Of a stretch of 64,000 nt of DNA, positions 53,268-63,676 are shown one piece after another. The notes beneath the pieces are model-generated. The model worked only from the letters and a program-made list of their open reading frames with translations. It had not been told where the DNA came from and made no database searches. Origin of the DNA: Streptococcus oralis Uo5 (GTDB lineage: Bacteria > Bacillota > Bacilli > Lactobacillales > Streptococcaceae); the NCBI RefSeq assembly GCF_000253155.1, contig NC_015291.1:274001-338000 (forward strand), written 5' to 3'. The translations under genes were made by a program, and so were the position numbers. Positions within the stretch are counted from its first letter, which is position 1. Each line of letters begins with the position of its first letter.

Positions 53268-54248
53268 ATGTTTATTTCTATTAGTGCTGGAATTGTGACA
53301 TTTTTACTAACTTTAGTAGGAATTCCGGCCTTTATCCAATTTTATAGAAAGGCGCAAATTACAGGCCAACAGATGCATGAGGATGTTAAACAGCACCAAG
53401 CAAAAGCTGGGACGCCAACAATGGGAGGAATAGTCTTCCTCGTAACAAGTGTTTTAGTTAGTTTAGTTCTTGCACTTTTGACTAATCAACTAACCAACAA
53501 TGTCGGAATGATCCTCTTTATTCTCGTTTTGTATGGTTTGGTTGGCTTCTTAGATGATTTCCTCAAGGTTTTTCGTAAAATCAATGAAGGGCTCAATCCT
53601 AAACAAAAGCTCTTGCTTCAATTAGTAGGAGGAGTTATCTTCTATCTCTTTTATGAAAGAGGAGGGGATGTCTTAAATGTATTTGGGTATCCATTGCACC
53701 TAGGCGTTCTTTACATTTTCTTTGCTCTCTTCTGGTTAGTTGGTTTTTCGAATGCTGTTAACTTGACTGACGGAATTGATGGGTTGGCAAGTATCTCAGT
53801 AGTGATTAGCCTATCTGCCTATGGAGTCATTGCTTATGTACAAAACCAATTGGATATTCTCCTAGTGATTCTTGCCATGATTGGTGGTCTTCTTGGTTTC
53901 TTTGTCTTTAACCATAAGCCTGCTAAAGTTTTTATGGGAGATGTGGGAAGTCTTGCTCTTGGAGGAATGTTGGCCGCTATTTCTATGGCGTTACACCAAG
54001 AATGGACCTTGCTCTTGATTGGGATAGTGTATGTTTTTGAAACAACATCTGTCATGATGCAAGTTACCTACTTTAAGTTGACTGGAGGAAAACGTATCTT
54101 CCGGATGACACCAGTTCATCACCATTTTGAGTTGGGTGGATTTTCAGGTAAAGGCCAAGCCTGGAGTGAGTGGAAGGTCGATTTCTTCTTCTGGGGAGTG
54201 GGCTTGCTTGCTAGTCTCGTGACCTTAGCCTTTTTATACCTACTGTAA
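53268..54248 (+). CDS. mraY: Phospho-N-acetylmuramoyl-pentapeptide transferase
   Basis: A 326-residue integral membrane enzyme with about ten segments and the MraY motifs GTPTMGG (about residues 49-55), D-D-F-L-K (about 95-99), [10 protein letters not shown] (about 164-173) and the HHHFE loop (about 285-289). It moves phospho-MurNAc-pentapeptide onto undecaprenyl phosphate, forming lipid I. It is the last gene of the cluster and ends at a bidirectional terminator. Confidence 0.96.
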   Translation: MFISISAGIVTFLLTLVGIPAFIQFYRKAQITGQQMHEDVKQHQAKAGTPTMGGIVFLVTSVLVSLVLALLTNQLTNNVGMILFILVLYGLVGFLDDFLKVFRKINEGLNPKQKLLLQLVGGVIFYLFYERGGDVLNVFGYPLHLGVLYIFFALFWLVGFSNAVNLTDGIDGLASISVVISLSAYGVIAYVQNQLDILLVILAMIGGLLGFFVFNHKPAKVFMGDVGSLALGGMLAAISMALHQEWTLLLIGIVYVFETTSVMMQVTYFKLTGGKRIFRMTPVHHHFELGGFSGKGQAWSEWKVDFFFWGVGLLASLVTLAFLYLL

Positions 54249-54268
54249 AACTAACTTTTGATTACAAA

Positions 54269-54304
54269 ATAAAACAGGATGAAGGTGATCTTCATCCTGT
54301 TTTT
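54269..54304. terminator. Bidirectional terminator between mraY and the GH95 gene
   Basis: A 13-bp perfect stem AAAACAGGATGAA / TTCATCCTGTTTT with T-rich flanks on both strands, between two converging genes. Confidence 0.88.
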
Positions 54305-54317
54305 GTGTGCTTAAAGG

Positions 54318-57300
54318 TTAGTTGGAGTCATCCTTTCTTCCTTTTAACATAAAAGTGGCTGTAAGGGCTAGGCTGAGTCCTGCTAAGAAGAGGAGTGGGT
54401 TGGACGCTTCTCCTGTCGCTGGAAGTTCTTCTTTAGGAGAATGATTTCCAGTTTTCGCAAGGATCGGACTAGCTGAAAGTTGTTCAGCCTCGTGTGCCAA
54501 GGATTCTTCATCTGAAGTACTTGGTTTTTCCTCTGTGTTAGAGCTTGTTCCAGTTGCTTGATAGACGACAGCATAGGTACTGAAATGATTAGTGATGAAT
54601 TCTACCTTTCCGTCTTGAACGGTGAAATCAAGGGCTTGCAACTCCTTGGTCGGAGTGATGTAGTAGAGATTTTCTACGCTAGCTGAAATAGGCAAGCGAA
54701 CCAATACAGAGCCTTTTGGCTGCAAGCTATGATCTGTTGGATTTTTAAGCTGTAGGTCATAAGCGTCATAGGTCTTGCCAAAGAGTTCTTGAGCTAGGAC
54801 ACGTCGGCTAGAAACGTGAGAAATTCCTTCTAAGTCGCTGGCTCCACCGATGATTTCTACTCCAGTTTCCTTATCTTTCAAGACTCGAACTGGATAGTCA
54901 GGAAGGCTAAGGCTTGGAGCAGCCTGATCCCCACTAGTTCCGATAGGTTTGGTGTATTCAGGTTTTTCAACAGTAGGTGCTTCCTCTTGATCTGCTGTTC
55001 CGATCGGTTCGGTGTATTCAGGCTTATCTACAGTAGGAGACTCTTCTTGCCCGGCCGTTCCGATAGATTCGGTGTATTTAGGAATTTCAACTGTTGGAGC
55101 TTCTTGTTCTCCCGCAGTTCCGATAGAATCAGTGTATTCAGGAATTGTCACTGTAGGTGGTTCCTCTTGCCCTGCCGTTCCGACAGGATCGGTGTATTCC
55201 GGAATTTCAACAGTAGGAGCTGGTTCGTCCCCCTTGCTTGTAGTTGGCTGACTCTCGTCAACCTTTTTCTCATCCTTTTTAGTAAAGACGGCTACGATAG
55301 GGCTGCTTGTGGTATTTCCTTGAATGGTATAAGCTTCAATGGCATTTCCAGCTTTGCGATCGGTTTCTTCAGGGATTGGGATTTGAACTTGATTGTCTTG
55401 GATTGATAGGATAGTCTGATCTCCACTTGTAACTAGATGTGTTTCATCCACCTTACGCAAAACTAGAGGATTTTTGACACCTGGGAAGGTTACAGCGATG
55501 GCTTCCCAATCTCCAGCTGGTAGGCTTAAGGAAATTTCTTTGTCATTTTCCTTAAGAGGCGCGATGCTCGGGCTATCTATACCAACAGCAGGGGCTTTGA
55601 TGATATCAAAGGAGTCTAGAGAGATTTTCTTGCGACCTTCTGGCGAATCTGGGTCAACTTGTAATGTCAGGGTGTGCGGACCGTCAGTAAGGTTTGTAAA
55701 TTCGCCAATAAAAGCTCTCTTTTCGGTTGCACCTGAAGTGTAGAAGTCTAGACTTGGCATTTCTTTGCCATCTAGTGTAACACGTGCTCGTCCAAGGGCA
55801 AGGCTCTTCAAGCCATAAATACGAATGCCCGTCCCTGTAAAGGAAATAGTTGCCTGAGCTTCTGAAGCCGCACTAGAGTCGCTGTTGTTAATATCAGCGT
55901 ATTTTTCTGTACCACCGTAGAGTTCAGGGTCAGACCAGTCCTTAAACTGGGCACCATACTGGATGCGCGGGTCGCGATCATCCATCTTTTCAATCGTGTT
56001 GCCTGTTCCTGCTAGGACCTTGAAGTAGTCTAATGAAATTTTCGAGCGTTCACTTCCTCGTCCTTTGTGTTCACGTTTAACACTAAGAGTCAATGTGTGA
56101 GGTCCGTCTGACAATCCTGTAAAGCGACCGATGAGGCTGCCTTTTTCAGTTGCCCCAGCAGTATGGAAATCAAGTTCGCCAACTTCTTTGCCATCAATTT
56201 TAGCAGTAGCAAGACCTAGTTCGGACGATTTTAGTCCATAGATTTCGATGCCAACACCATTGAAAGGAATAGTAGCAGTCACGTCTTCGTCTGTGTAGTT
56301 TCCTTTTGAAAGATCAGCAAACTTCTCCGTTCCTCCAAATAATTCTGAGTCTGCCCAGTTTCCAAAGGCAGCCCCGTACTGGATGCGACTGTCTCGGTCA
56401 TCCATCAATTCACTAGGAGTTTCTACAGTTGCCTGTTCAGATACTTGTGTGGAAACTTCGCCCAGCATCGCCTTGACGGTATAAGTATAGGCGAGTTGAG
56501 GATTTAGTGATCGGTCGATAAAGTGGGTTTGATTGGTTACAAATTCTCTAGTTGCAGAGGTTTGGCCAGATTCGTCTTTTACTTGTCTTTGGATGACATA
56601 GTGGGTAGCGCCTTCTACTTGGTTGAAGGTGAGTTCGGCAGTGACTCCATTTTGTCGAACTGCTGTCAGACTGGTTACACGACCAGGGAAGTGTTCAAAG
56701 GTAATGACGTCACCTTTTTGTGTTGCCAGTTGGATGCGATTGTTTTTGAGAATCGTTGCCTTGACTGGCTTGCCATTGACCTTGATCTGACTGGCTTCGA
56801 TATTTGGATAGTCTACAATTAGGTCTCCACCGACATTTGAAAGGAAGGACAAGCTTTGCAGGTTTTTATCTTTCCACTTCATGCTGACTTCAAAGTTTCC
56901 TCGAGCAACCAAGCCAGAAACCTGACCGTCTTTCCAAGCATCAGGAAGAGCTGGTAAGGGTGCAATATAGCCTGTATGAGATTGGAGAAGCATTTCTGCC
57001 ATCCCACTGGTTGCTCCAAAGTTTCCGTCTATTTGGAAAGGCGCGTGCGTATCCCAAAGGTTTTCTAGAGTTGAGTACTTGAGCTGTTCGGCGAGCAAGC
57101 GATGGGCACGGTTACCGTCCAGCAGACGAGCCCAGAGATTGATTTTATTGGCCTTAGACCAACCAGTACCACCATCTCCACGGTGGTTCAAGGTAGCACG
57201 CGCAGCCTCTAAGTATTCAGCCTGGTCCTTGCTAAAGAGCGTACCTGGGAAAAGACCAACTAGATGGGAAACGTGGCGGTGGTGATTTTCAATCCCTTCA

Positions 57301-59441
57301 TTGGTGAATTGGGGACTGTCCTCTTCGTACCATTCCTTGATGCGTCCTTCATTGTTGATGTGAAGGGGTTTTAGTTTGTCAAATTTAGCCTTGACCTCTG
57401 TGACTAAGTCTTGGTCGACATTCAGATGGTTGGCGACTTCCATGTAGTCGTGGAATAGCTGCCAGACTAGCGATTGGTCAAAGGTATTTCCGATGGTAAT
57501 GGTCCCGTGTTCTGGTGAGTAGGATGGAGAAGACACCCAACGGTCGCTGGCCTTGTCATAGTGCAAGAAGGAGTTCCAGAACTTAGCGGTTTCCTTGAGC
57601 ATTGGATAAATCTTTTCTTTGAGATAAGTCTCATCCTTGGTAAATTTATAATAGTCATAGACATTCTGCATCATCCAAGCGTTAGCAGCCGGAGACCAAC
57701 CCCAATAGTAATTCCAGCCTGGAGTAGTCCAGCCAAATGGTGTCGCCTGAGTGTGGACCAGCCAACCATTTTCTTGTCCGTCTTTGGATTCGATACCTGC
57801 GTATTCCTTGGCAGCGATACGGCCATAATAGCGCATGTCATCAATGTAATTGATCATTGGCTTGGCAGTTTCAGCAAGGTTGCTCATGTAAGCTGGCCAA
57901 TAGTTCATTTGCAAATTGACATTGAGGTGGTAGTCAGCGTTCCAAGGTGGATTGTCTACAGCGTTCCAGACTCCTTGGAGGTTGGCAGGAAGAGCATCTG
58001 TCCGATCACGAGACGAACTGATGAGTAGATATCGGCCATATTGGAAGAAGAGTTCTTCCAATTTTTGCCCTTTTTCTGGGTTATAGCCTTGAAGGGCCTC
58101 TTTTGTCGTTTGAGTAGTCTTGGTTCCGCCTAGATTTAGTTTAACGCGGTTAAAGAGACTTTGATAGTCCTTGATATGGGCCTTTTTAAGTGTCTCGTAG
58201 TCTTTGGCCTTAGCTACTTCGACAATCCCTTTAACTGTTTTTTCGAGGTCAATGTCTTTTCGATAGTTGTTTTTTGGATTCTGAGCAAAGTTGGTCTTGG
58301 CACTGAGATAGAGGGTCGCATAACTTGCGCCTGTAACGGTCAGAGTTTCGTCCTGAACAGTCACCTTTCCGTCCGTTTTAATTCCTAGATAGGATGCAAA
58401 TTGGAGGCCGTTATCTTTGACAGTTCCCTTTAGAAGGATTCCGTTTGCATCTGTAGTGACATGACCATTCTTATAGTTGGAATATTCCCAAGAGTAGTTG
58501 CCATTAGCAAGCAAGTCTTCTGTCAAGCTGTTCCAAAGGGTAAAGTCAAGTGTCTTGTTTCCTTTTTTGGTCAAGTGGGTTACAGTGACATCATCAGGAT
58601 AACTGGAGAAGGTTTCGCGTTTGAAGGTCGTCCCATCTTGGGTGTAAGAAGTGGTCGTAGTGGCTTCGGTGATGTCTAGATTACGATGATAATCAGTTAC
58701 AGTATCTAGTCCTTTCTTCTGGTTATTAAAGACCATGAAGATATCTCCAAAGGCTAGGTAACGTCCATACTGGGCGTTGTTTGGTCCAACTAGATTTTGT
58801 TCAGCTAGCTGTTTGGCTTTTTGGCGGTCACCAGCTTCGAGGGCTTTACGTATCTCTGCTAAGACCTTGTAGCGATCCTTGTAGTTTCCTCCGTTATAGT
58901 CGGTGCTATCAGGTTGTGGTCCTCCTGACCAGAGGGTCTTTTCGTTGTACTGGATTCTCTCTTCGCCAATGAGTCCGAAAACCTTGGCTCCCATCTCTCC
59001 ATTTCCGACAGGAAGGGCTTGTTTTTCCCATCCATCATAGGAGGGAGCTGTTGGTTGATCGTAGTTGAGTTGATAGTTTTCTTGCTTTGTCACAGGCTGA
59101 TCTGCTTTTTCAGGTTCCTTATTTTCTTTAGCTTCTACAATGGCTTCTTCACTAGCTTGACTATTTGTCGTCTTAGTCTCCTCAGCTGACTTGCTTTTGG
59201 AAACTACTGGACTCTCGGCTAGAGATGGTTTTGTAGTTTCAGTAGCTTCAGCAGCTTTGGGTTCACTATCAGGCTTAGTGATAGCTTCGACAGAGGTTGG
59301 TTCAGTTTGCTTGACCTCAACACTGTCTGCGGCTACAGTATGGTTGACTAGAAAAACAGCCCCCAGTAAAACAGAAGCAGTCCCAACCGTCAGCTTGCGG
59401 ATGCTATAGCGACAGGATTTGTCCCAAAAGTGTTTTTTCAT
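54318..59441 (-). CDS. LPXTG surface GH95 alpha-1,2-L-fucosidase
   Basis: A 1707-residue wall-anchored protein: YSIRK signal (residues 11-38), acidic/Thr-rich spacer to about 120, GH95 catalytic region (about 125-890) with the H-L-N507-V-N509 motif equivalent to the Asn pair of Bifidobacterium AfcA, a fibronectin-like segment, two related carbohydrate-binding-like domains (each starting DDRD-x-RIQYGA-x-F), five repeats of the type P-E-Y-T-x-x-(V/I)-GTA with acidic linkers, and LPATG with membrane anchor. It should remove terminal alpha-1,2-fucose (H-antigen type glycans). It complements the GH29 enzyme at 37065-43259. A cre-like site lies just upstream. Confidence 0.92.
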   Translation of the reverse strand: MKKHFWDKSCRYSIRKLTVGTASVLLGAVFLVNHTVAADSVEVKQTEPTSVEAITKPDSEPKAAEATETTKPSLAESPVVSKSKSAEETKTTNSQASEEAIVEAKENKEPEKADQPVTKQENYQLNYDQPTAPSYDGWEKQALPVGNGEMGAKVFGLIGEERIQYNEKTLWSGGPQPDSTDYNGGNYKDRYKVLAEIRKALEAGDRQKAKQLAEQNLVGPNNAQYGRYLAFGDIFMVFNNQKKGLDTVTDYHRNLDITEATTTTSYTQDGTTFKRETFSSYPDDVTVTHLTKKGNKTLDFTLWNSLTEDLLANGNYSWEYSNYKNGHVTTDANGILLKGTVKDNGLQFASYLGIKTDGKVTVQDETLTVTGASYATLYLSAKTNFAQNPKNNYRKDIDLEKTVKGIVEVAKAKDYETLKKAHIKDYQSLFNRVKLNLGGTKTTQTTKEALQGYNPEKGQKLEELFFQYGRYLLISSSRDRTDALPANLQGVWNAVDNPPWNADYHLNVNLQMNYWPAYMSNLAETAKPMINYIDDMRYYGRIAAKEYAGIESKDGQENGWLVHTQATPFGWTTPGWNYYWGWSPAANAWMMQNVYDYYKFTKDETYLKEKIYPMLKETAKFWNSFLHYDKASDRWVSSPSYSPEHGTITIGNTFDQSLVWQLFHDYMEVANHLNVDQDLVTEVKAKFDKLKPLHINNEGRIKEWYEEDSPQFTNEGIENHHRHVSHLVGLFPGTLFSKDQAEYLEAARATLNHRGDGGTGWSKANKINLWARLLDGNRAHRLLAEQLKYSTLENLWDTHAPFQIDGNFGATSGMAEMLLQSHTGYIAPLPALPDAWKDGQVSGLVARGNFEVSMKWKDKNLQSLSFLSNVGGDLIVDYPNIEASQIKVNGKPVKATILKNNRIQLATQKGDVITFEHFPGRVTSLTAVRQNGVTAELTFNQVEGATHYVIQRQVKDESGQTSATREFVTNQTHFIDRSLNPQLAYTYTVKAMLGEVSTQVSEQATVETPSELMDDRDSRIQYGAAFGNWADSELFGGTEKFADLSKGNYTDEDVTATIPFNGVGIEIYGLKSSELGLATAKIDGKEVGELDFHTAGATEKGSLIGRFTGLSDGPHTLTLSVKREHKGRGSERSKISLDYFKVLAGTGNTIEKMDDRDPRIQYGAQFKDWSDPELYGGTEKYADINNSDSSAASEAQATISFTGTGIRIYGLKSLALGRARVTLDGKEMPSLDFYTSGATEKRAFIGEFTNLTDGPHTLTLQVDPDSPEGRKKISLDSFDIIKAPAVGIDSPSIAPLKENDKEISLSLPAGDWEAIAVTFPGVKNPLVLRKVDETHLVTSGDQTILSIQDNQVQIPIPEETDRKAGNAIEAYTIQGNTTSSPIVAVFTKKDEKKVDESQPTTSKGDEPAPTVEIPEYTDPVGTAGQEEPPTVTIPEYTDSIGTAGEQEAPTVEIPKYTESIGTAGQEESPTVDKPEYTEPIGTADQEEAPTVEKPEYTKPIGTSGDQAAPSLSLPDYPVRVLKDKETGVEIIGGASDLEGISHVSSRRVLAQELFGKTYDAYDLQLKNPTDHSLQPKGSVLVRLPISASVENLYYITPTKELQALDFTVQDGKVEFITNHFSTYAVVYQATGTSSNTEEKPSTSDEESLAHEAEQLSASPILAKTGNHSPKEELPATGEASNPLLFLAGLSLALTATFMLKGRKDDSN

Positions 59442-59461
59442 AAAACCCTCCTTTGTTTATC

Positions 59462-59477
59462 CGAAACCGCTTACATT
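59462..59477 (-). promoter_or_regulatory. cre-like site upstream of the GH95 gene
   Basis: On the minus strand AATGTAAGCGGTTTCG, close to the catabolite-responsive consensus, 21 bp before the ATG. The rest of 59442-59773 contains only the yneF promoter. Confidence 0.75.
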
Positions 59478-59731
59478 TCATGAAGCAGTTTTGTTTTAAT
59501 TTGTTTCTATTTATCTCCTCACCTCTCATTCTAATGGTCGATTAGCATTTGTCAATAGCTTTTTGGTGAAAAACATATTTGATATTGCTTTTTCTTAAAA
59601 TAGTAGAAGAAAGAGAGGAAAGGGTGGAATTATTCGTAATTTCATAGTTCAATCTGATTGTAAGACTAGCTTAGAATTGGCTTAACCCCCTCTTGAAAGC
59701 GTAAAACAAACTAGTCAGGAAAGTCACTTTG

Positions 59732-59740
59732 TGGTATAAT
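59732..59740 (+). promoter_or_regulatory. Extended -10 promoter of the YneF-like gene
   Basis: TG-G-TATAAT 33 bp before the ATG at 59774. Confidence 0.7.
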
Positions 59741-59773
59741 ATAGAAGACTCAAAAAGAAACAGGAGAAAAAGA

Positions 59774-60022
59774 ATGGATTTACTTTTAGCAATTGTCTTG
59801 ATTGTGTTAGCTTTTCTAGGAGGAGCTCTTGGAGGGATTTACTTGGCTCGTAAGCAAATCGAAAAAAAATATGCTGACAACCCACGTTTGAACGCTGAGG
59901 CGGTTCGTGCTCTCTTGAGCGCAAATGGTCAAAAGCCAAGCGAAGCCAAGGTACAACAAGTTTACCACCAAATCATCCGCCAACAAAAAGCAGCCCTTGC
60001 TAACAATAAAAAGAAAAAATAA
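59774..60022 (+). CDS. YneF family (UPF0154) membrane protein
   Basis: An 82-residue protein with one N-terminal membrane segment ([21 protein letters not shown], residues 3-23) and the conserved [25 protein letters not shown] block. The ATG at 59774 has CAGGAGAAAA upstream; an in-frame start at 59729 would fall inside the promoter. Function unknown; widely conserved in Firmicutes. Confidence 0.88.
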   Translation: MDLLLAIVLIVLAFLGGALGGIYLARKQIEKKYADNPRLNAEAVRALLSANGQKPSEAKVQQVYHQIIRQQKAALANNKKKK

Positions 60023-60029
60023 ATAGGAA

Positions 60030-60055
60030 AAGTCTGGGATGAAAGTTCCAGACTT
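60030..60055 (+). terminator. Weak hairpin after the YneF-like gene
   Basis: An 8-bp stem AAGTCTGG / CCAGACTT just after the stop codon, without a proper T run. It may terminate partially. Confidence 0.45.
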
Positions 60056-60227
60056 CTCACTATGTTCAATAGTTCTCAAGGATAAGACTTTTTCCTTGCA
60101 TTCTATTGATATTTGATTATGATTAAAAGAGAGGCAGTTGCCATTCTATCAAGCTGTCTATCCGTTCATTTAGGACGAGTAATTATGATGAACTATCAAT
60201 CAGAAAAAAGACTAGAAAGAAGACTAT

Positions 60228-61022
60228 ATGGATAATCGACCAATTGGTTTTTTGGATTCGGGTGTCGGTGGCTTAACCGTTGTTCGTGAGCTCATGCGCC
60301 AGCTTCCCCATGAAGAAATCGTCTATATTGGAGATTCGGCACGGGCGCCCTATGGTCCCCGTCCTGCTGAGCAAATCCGTGAATATACTTGGCAGTTGGT
60401 CAACTTTCTCTTGACCAAGGATGTCAAAATGATTGTCATTGCTTGTAACACTGCGACTGCGGTCGTCTGGGAAGAAATCAAGGCCCAACTAGATATTCCT
60501 GTCCTAGGTGTGATTTTGCCGGGAGCTTCGGCAGCTATCAAGTCCAGTCAAGGTGGGAAAATCGGAGTAATTGGAACCCCCATGACAGTCCAATCAGATA
60601 TCTACCGTCAGAAAATCCATGATCTGGATCCGGACTTACAGGTGGAGAGTTTGGCCTGTCCAAAGTTTGCCCCCTTGGTGGAGTCTGGTGCCCTGTCAAC
60701 CAGTGTCACCAAGAAAGTGGTCTATGAAACCCTGCGCCCCTTGGTCGGTAAGGTGGATAGCCTGATTTTGGGTTGTACCCATTACCCACTCCTTCGCCCT
60801 ATCATCCAAAATGTCATGGGACCAAAGGTTCAGCTCATCGATAGTGGGGCAGAGTGTGTACGGGATATCTCAGTCTTACTCAATTATTTTGAAATCAATC
60901 GTAGCCGAGATGCGGGACCTCTTCAACATCGTTTTTACACAACAGCCAATAGCCAAAGTTTTGCCCAAATTGGAGCAGAATGGCTGGAAAAAGAGATTCA
61001 TGTGGAGCATGTAACTTTATGA
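60228..61022 (+). CDS. murI: Glutamate racemase
   Basis: A 264-residue MurI with both catalytic cysteine motifs: ACNTATA (about residues 73-79) and GCTHYPLL (about 184-191), plus DSGVGGLTV at the N terminus. It makes D-glutamate for peptidoglycan. It overlaps the next gene by four bases (ATGA), as part of a tightly packed housekeeping series running to the end of the window. Confidence 0.96.
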   Translation: MDNRPIGFLDSGVGGLTVVRELMRQLPHEEIVYIGDSARAPYGPRPAEQIREYTWQLVNFLLTKDVKMIVIACNTATAVVWEEIKAQLDIPVLGVILPGASAAIKSSQGGKIGVIGTPMTVQSDIYRQKIHDLDPDLQVESLACPKFAPLVESGALSTSVTKKVVYETLRPLVGKVDSLILGCTHYPLLRPIIQNVMGPKVQLIDSGAECVRDISVLLNYFEINRSRDAGPLQHRFYTTANSQSFAQIGAEWLEKEIHVEHVTL

Positions 61023-61990
61023 CAAACAAAATTTATGAATACAAGGATGACCAGGACTGGTATGTCGGTGTCTGGGATGTCTATGGAGGCATCTATAGCC
61101 TTATCAAAGATCCTCTCGAGCTTGATTTTATGGATTTAGCGCGGATTTTTCGTGACGAAGAAAATGGCTTTCCGATTACGATAACGGTGATGCGCTGGTC
61201 TTCCAACTTCCGTCTGCTCTCCTTTATCGTTGAGATTTTAAATGCAGAAGCAGGACGTAACTTGGAAGTCATCCAACGTCAGGGAGCCCTGCTCTTGGTT
61301 GAAAATGGGCAACTCCTGCATGTAGAATTGCCTAAAGAAGGGGTCAATGTTCAAGACTTCTTTGAAACTAGTAAGGTTAGAGAAACCTTGTTGATTGCGA
61401 CTCGTAACGAGGGCAAGACCAAGGAATTCCGAGCTATCTTTGATAAGTTAGGCTATGATGTGGAAAATCTCAATGACTACCCTGACCTACCTGAAGTAGC
61501 TGAAACAGGCATGACCTTTGAAGAAAATGCCCGTCTCAAGGCAGAAACCATTTCCCAATTAACAGGCAAGATGGTGCTAGCAGATGATTCAGGTCTCAAA
61601 GTCGATGTCCTCGGCGGTTTGCCAGGAGTCTGGTCAGCCCGTTTTGCAGGTGTGGGAGCAACTGATCGTGAAAACAATGCCAAACTCTTGCACGAATTGG
61701 CCATGGTCTTTGAACTCAAGGACCGCTCAGCCCAGTTCCATACAACCCTAGTCGTAGCTAGTCCAAACAAGGAAAGCTTGGTTGTCGAAGCTGACTGGCC
61801 AGGTTATATCAACTTTGAACCCAAGGGGGAAAATGGCTTTGGCTATGACCCGCTTTTCCTTGTGGGAGAGACAGGTAAGTCAGCAGCAGAATTAACCCTT
61901 GAAGAAAAAAATAGCCAATCCCACCGTGCCTTAGCCGTTAAGAAACTTTTGGAGGTATTTCCATCATGGCAAAGCAAACCATCATTGTAA
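61019..61990 (+). CDS. rdgB: Non-canonical purine NTP pyrophosphatase with N-terminal extension
   Basis: A 323-residue protein. The C-terminal 200 residues are the HAM1/RdgB domain ([44 protein letters not shown]), which removes ITP, dITP and XTP. The N-terminal 125 residues are a separate small domain seen in streptococcal members; its job is unknown. I chose the ATG at 61019 overlapping the murI stop; an earlier in-frame start lies inside murI. Confidence 0.93.
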   Translation: MTNKIYEYKDDQDWYVGVWDVYGGIYSLIKDPLELDFMDLARIFRDEENGFPITITVMRWSSNFRLLSFIVEILNAEAGRNLEVIQRQGALLLVENGQLLHVELPKEGVNVQDFFETSKVRETLLIATRNEGKTKEFRAIFDKLGYDVENLNDYPDLPEVAETGMTFEENARLKAETISQLTGKMVLADDSGLKVDVLGGLPGVWSARFAGVGATDRENNAKLLHELAMVFELKDRSAQFHTTLVVASPNKESLVVEADWPGYINFEPKGENGFGYDPLFLVGETGKSAAELTLEEKNSQSHRALAVKKLLEVFPSWQSKPSL

Positions 61991-62487
61991 TGAGTGACTC
62001 CCACGGAGATAGCTTGATTGTGGAAGAAATTCGTGATCGCTATCTGGGGAAAGTTGATGCCATTTTTCACGATGGTGACTCTGAACTCCGTCCAGACTCT
62101 CCGCTTTGGGAGGGCATCCATGTCGTTAAAGGCAACATGGACTTTTATGCTGGCTACCCAGAACGTTTGGTGACTCAACTTGGTCCAACCAAGATCATCC
62201 AGACGCATGGACACTTGTTTGATATCAATTTCAACTTTCAAAAGTTGGACTACTGGGCTCAGGAAGAAGATGCCGATATCTGTCTCTATGGTCACTTGCA
62301 TGTGCCAAATGCTTGGATGGAAGGCAAAACACTCTTTTTAAATCCAGGCTCCATCAGCCAACCACGAGGAACCATCAGAGAATGCCTCTATGCCCGTGTG
62401 GAGATTGATGACAGCTATTTTAAAGTAGACTTTTTGACACGTGATCATGAGGTTTATCCAGGCTTGTCCAAGGAGTTTGCTCGATGA
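61966..62487 (+). CDS. YfcE/MJ0936-type metallophosphoesterase
   Basis: A 173-residue phosphodiesterase with the metal-binding motifs SDSHGD (residues 10-15), HDGDSE, KGNMD and GHLHVP. It overlaps rdgB by 25 bp and the next gene by four. The substrate is not known; homologues hydrolyse model phosphodiesters. Confidence 0.9.
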   Translation: MAKQTIIVMSDSHGDSLIVEEIRDRYLGKVDAIFHDGDSELRPDSPLWEGIHVVKGNMDFYAGYPERLVTQLGPTKIIQTHGHLFDINFNFQKLDYWAQEEDADICLYGHLHVPNAWMEGKTLFLNPGSISQPRGTIRECLYARVEIDDSYFKVDFLTRDHEVYPGLSKEFAR

Positions 62488-62945
62488 TTGCCAAGGAATT
62501 TGAAGCATTTTTATTGGAGCAGGAAGAGACTTTTCTTACCCCTGCTGAGAATCTAGCAGCCTTGATTGATACCCATAATGCTGATCATGCGATTTTAGTG
62601 CTGAGCCAAATCACCTATACCCGTATCCCAGTTGTGACCTTTGACAAACGCTTTGTCGGAACCATTGGTCTGAGAGATATTTTGGCTTATCAAATGGAGC
62701 AAGGTTTGACAGATGAACAGATGGCAACGACAGATATCGTCAATATGACTAAGACAGATGTGGCAGTTGTCGCTCCAGACTATAACATCACAGAAGTCCT
62801 CCATAAACTGGTGGATGAACCCTTCTTGTCAGTGGTAGATGATGAAGGAATTTTCCAAGGAATCATCACGCGCAAGTCCATCCTCAAGGCCGTTAATGCC
62901 CTCTTGCATGACTTTAGTAAGGAATATGAGATTCGATGCAAATGA
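62484..62945 (+). CDS. cbpB: CBS-domain protein CbpB (c-di-AMP binding type)
   Basis: A 153-residue protein made of two CBS motifs (TRIPVVTFDKRFVGTIGLRD; FLSVVDDEGIFQGIITRKS). It is of the CbpB/DarB type that binds c-di-AMP and, in other Firmicutes, controls the (p)ppGpp synthetase or pyruvate carboxylase. It overlaps both neighbours. The c-di-AMP link is by family. Confidence 0.85.
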   Translation: MIAKEFEAFLLEQEETFLTPAENLAALIDTHNADHAILVLSQITYTRIPVVTFDKRFVGTIGLRDILAYQMEQGLTDEQMATTDIVNMTKTDVAVVAPDYNITEVLHKLVDEPFLSVVDDEGIFQGIITRKSILKAVNALLHDFSKEYEIRCK

Positions 62946-63676
62946 GAGATAGGATTTCAGCCTTTTTAGAGGAAAAACAGGACTTGTCTGCCAATTCCAA
63001 GCAGTCCTATAAGTATGATCTGGAGCAATTTTTAGACATTGTAGGTGATCGGATCTCTGAGACCAGTCTTAAGATTTACCAAGCCCAGCTAGCCAATCTA
63101 AAAATCAGCGCCCAGAAGCGAAAACTTTCGGCCTGTAACCAATTTCTCTACTTTCTCTATCGAAACGGAGAAGTGGACAGCTTTTACCGTCTGGAATTAG
63201 CCAAACAAGCTGAAAAGAAGACTGAAAAGCCAGAGATTCTAAATTTAGACTCTTTTTGGCAGGAAAGTAATTATCCAGAAGGACGCTTGCTGGCGCTTCT
63301 TATCTTGGAAATGGGCTTGCTGCCGAGTGAGATTTTAGCCCTTAAGGTTGCAGATATCAATCTGGATTTTCAGGTGTTGCGAATTAACAAGGCTTCCCAA
63401 CAGAGGATTGTCACCATTCCCACGACCTTGATTCCAGAGCTAGAACCCTTGATGGGGCAGACCTATCTTTTTGAAAGGGGAGGGAAAGCCTATTCTCGTC
63501 AGTGGGCCTTTCGTCAGCTGGAGTCCTTTGTCAAGGAGAAAGGTTTCCCAACCTTATCCGCTCAAGCCTTGCGGGAACAGTTCATTCTAAAACAGATAGA
63601 AAACAAGGTCGATTTGTACGAAATTGCAAAAAAATTAGGATTAAAAACAGTCCTGACCTTAGAAAAATATAGATAA
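62942..63676 (+). CDS. xerDL: XerD-like tyrosine recombinase homologue
   Basis: A 244-residue protein of the short XerD-like family of streptococci. The N-terminal SAM-like domain and C-terminal catalytic fold are recognisable, but the usual first catalytic Arg (T-G-L-R-x-S-E) reads G-L-L-P-S-E. The final region keeps TLEKYR. It is probably not an ordinary recombinase. ATG at 62942 was chosen; an ATG two codons upstream is possible. It lies directly before scpA, as in pneumococcus. Confidence 0.88.
   Translation: MRDRISAFLEEKQDLSANSKQSYKYDLEQFLDIVGDRISETSLKIYQAQLANLKISAQKRKLSACNQFLYFLYRNGEVDSFYRLELAKQAEKKTEKPEILNLDSFWQESNYPEGRLLALLILEMGLLPSEILALKVADINLDFQVLRINKASQQRIVTIPTTLIPELEPLMGQTYLFERGGKAYSRQWAFRQLESFVKEKGFPTLSAQALREQFILKQIENKVDLYEIAKKLGLKTVLTLEKYR

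Noticed and set aside
60030..60055. Strong terminator between the YneF-like gene and murI
   Set aside because: The stem is short and no T run follows, so it is kept only as a weak hairpin.
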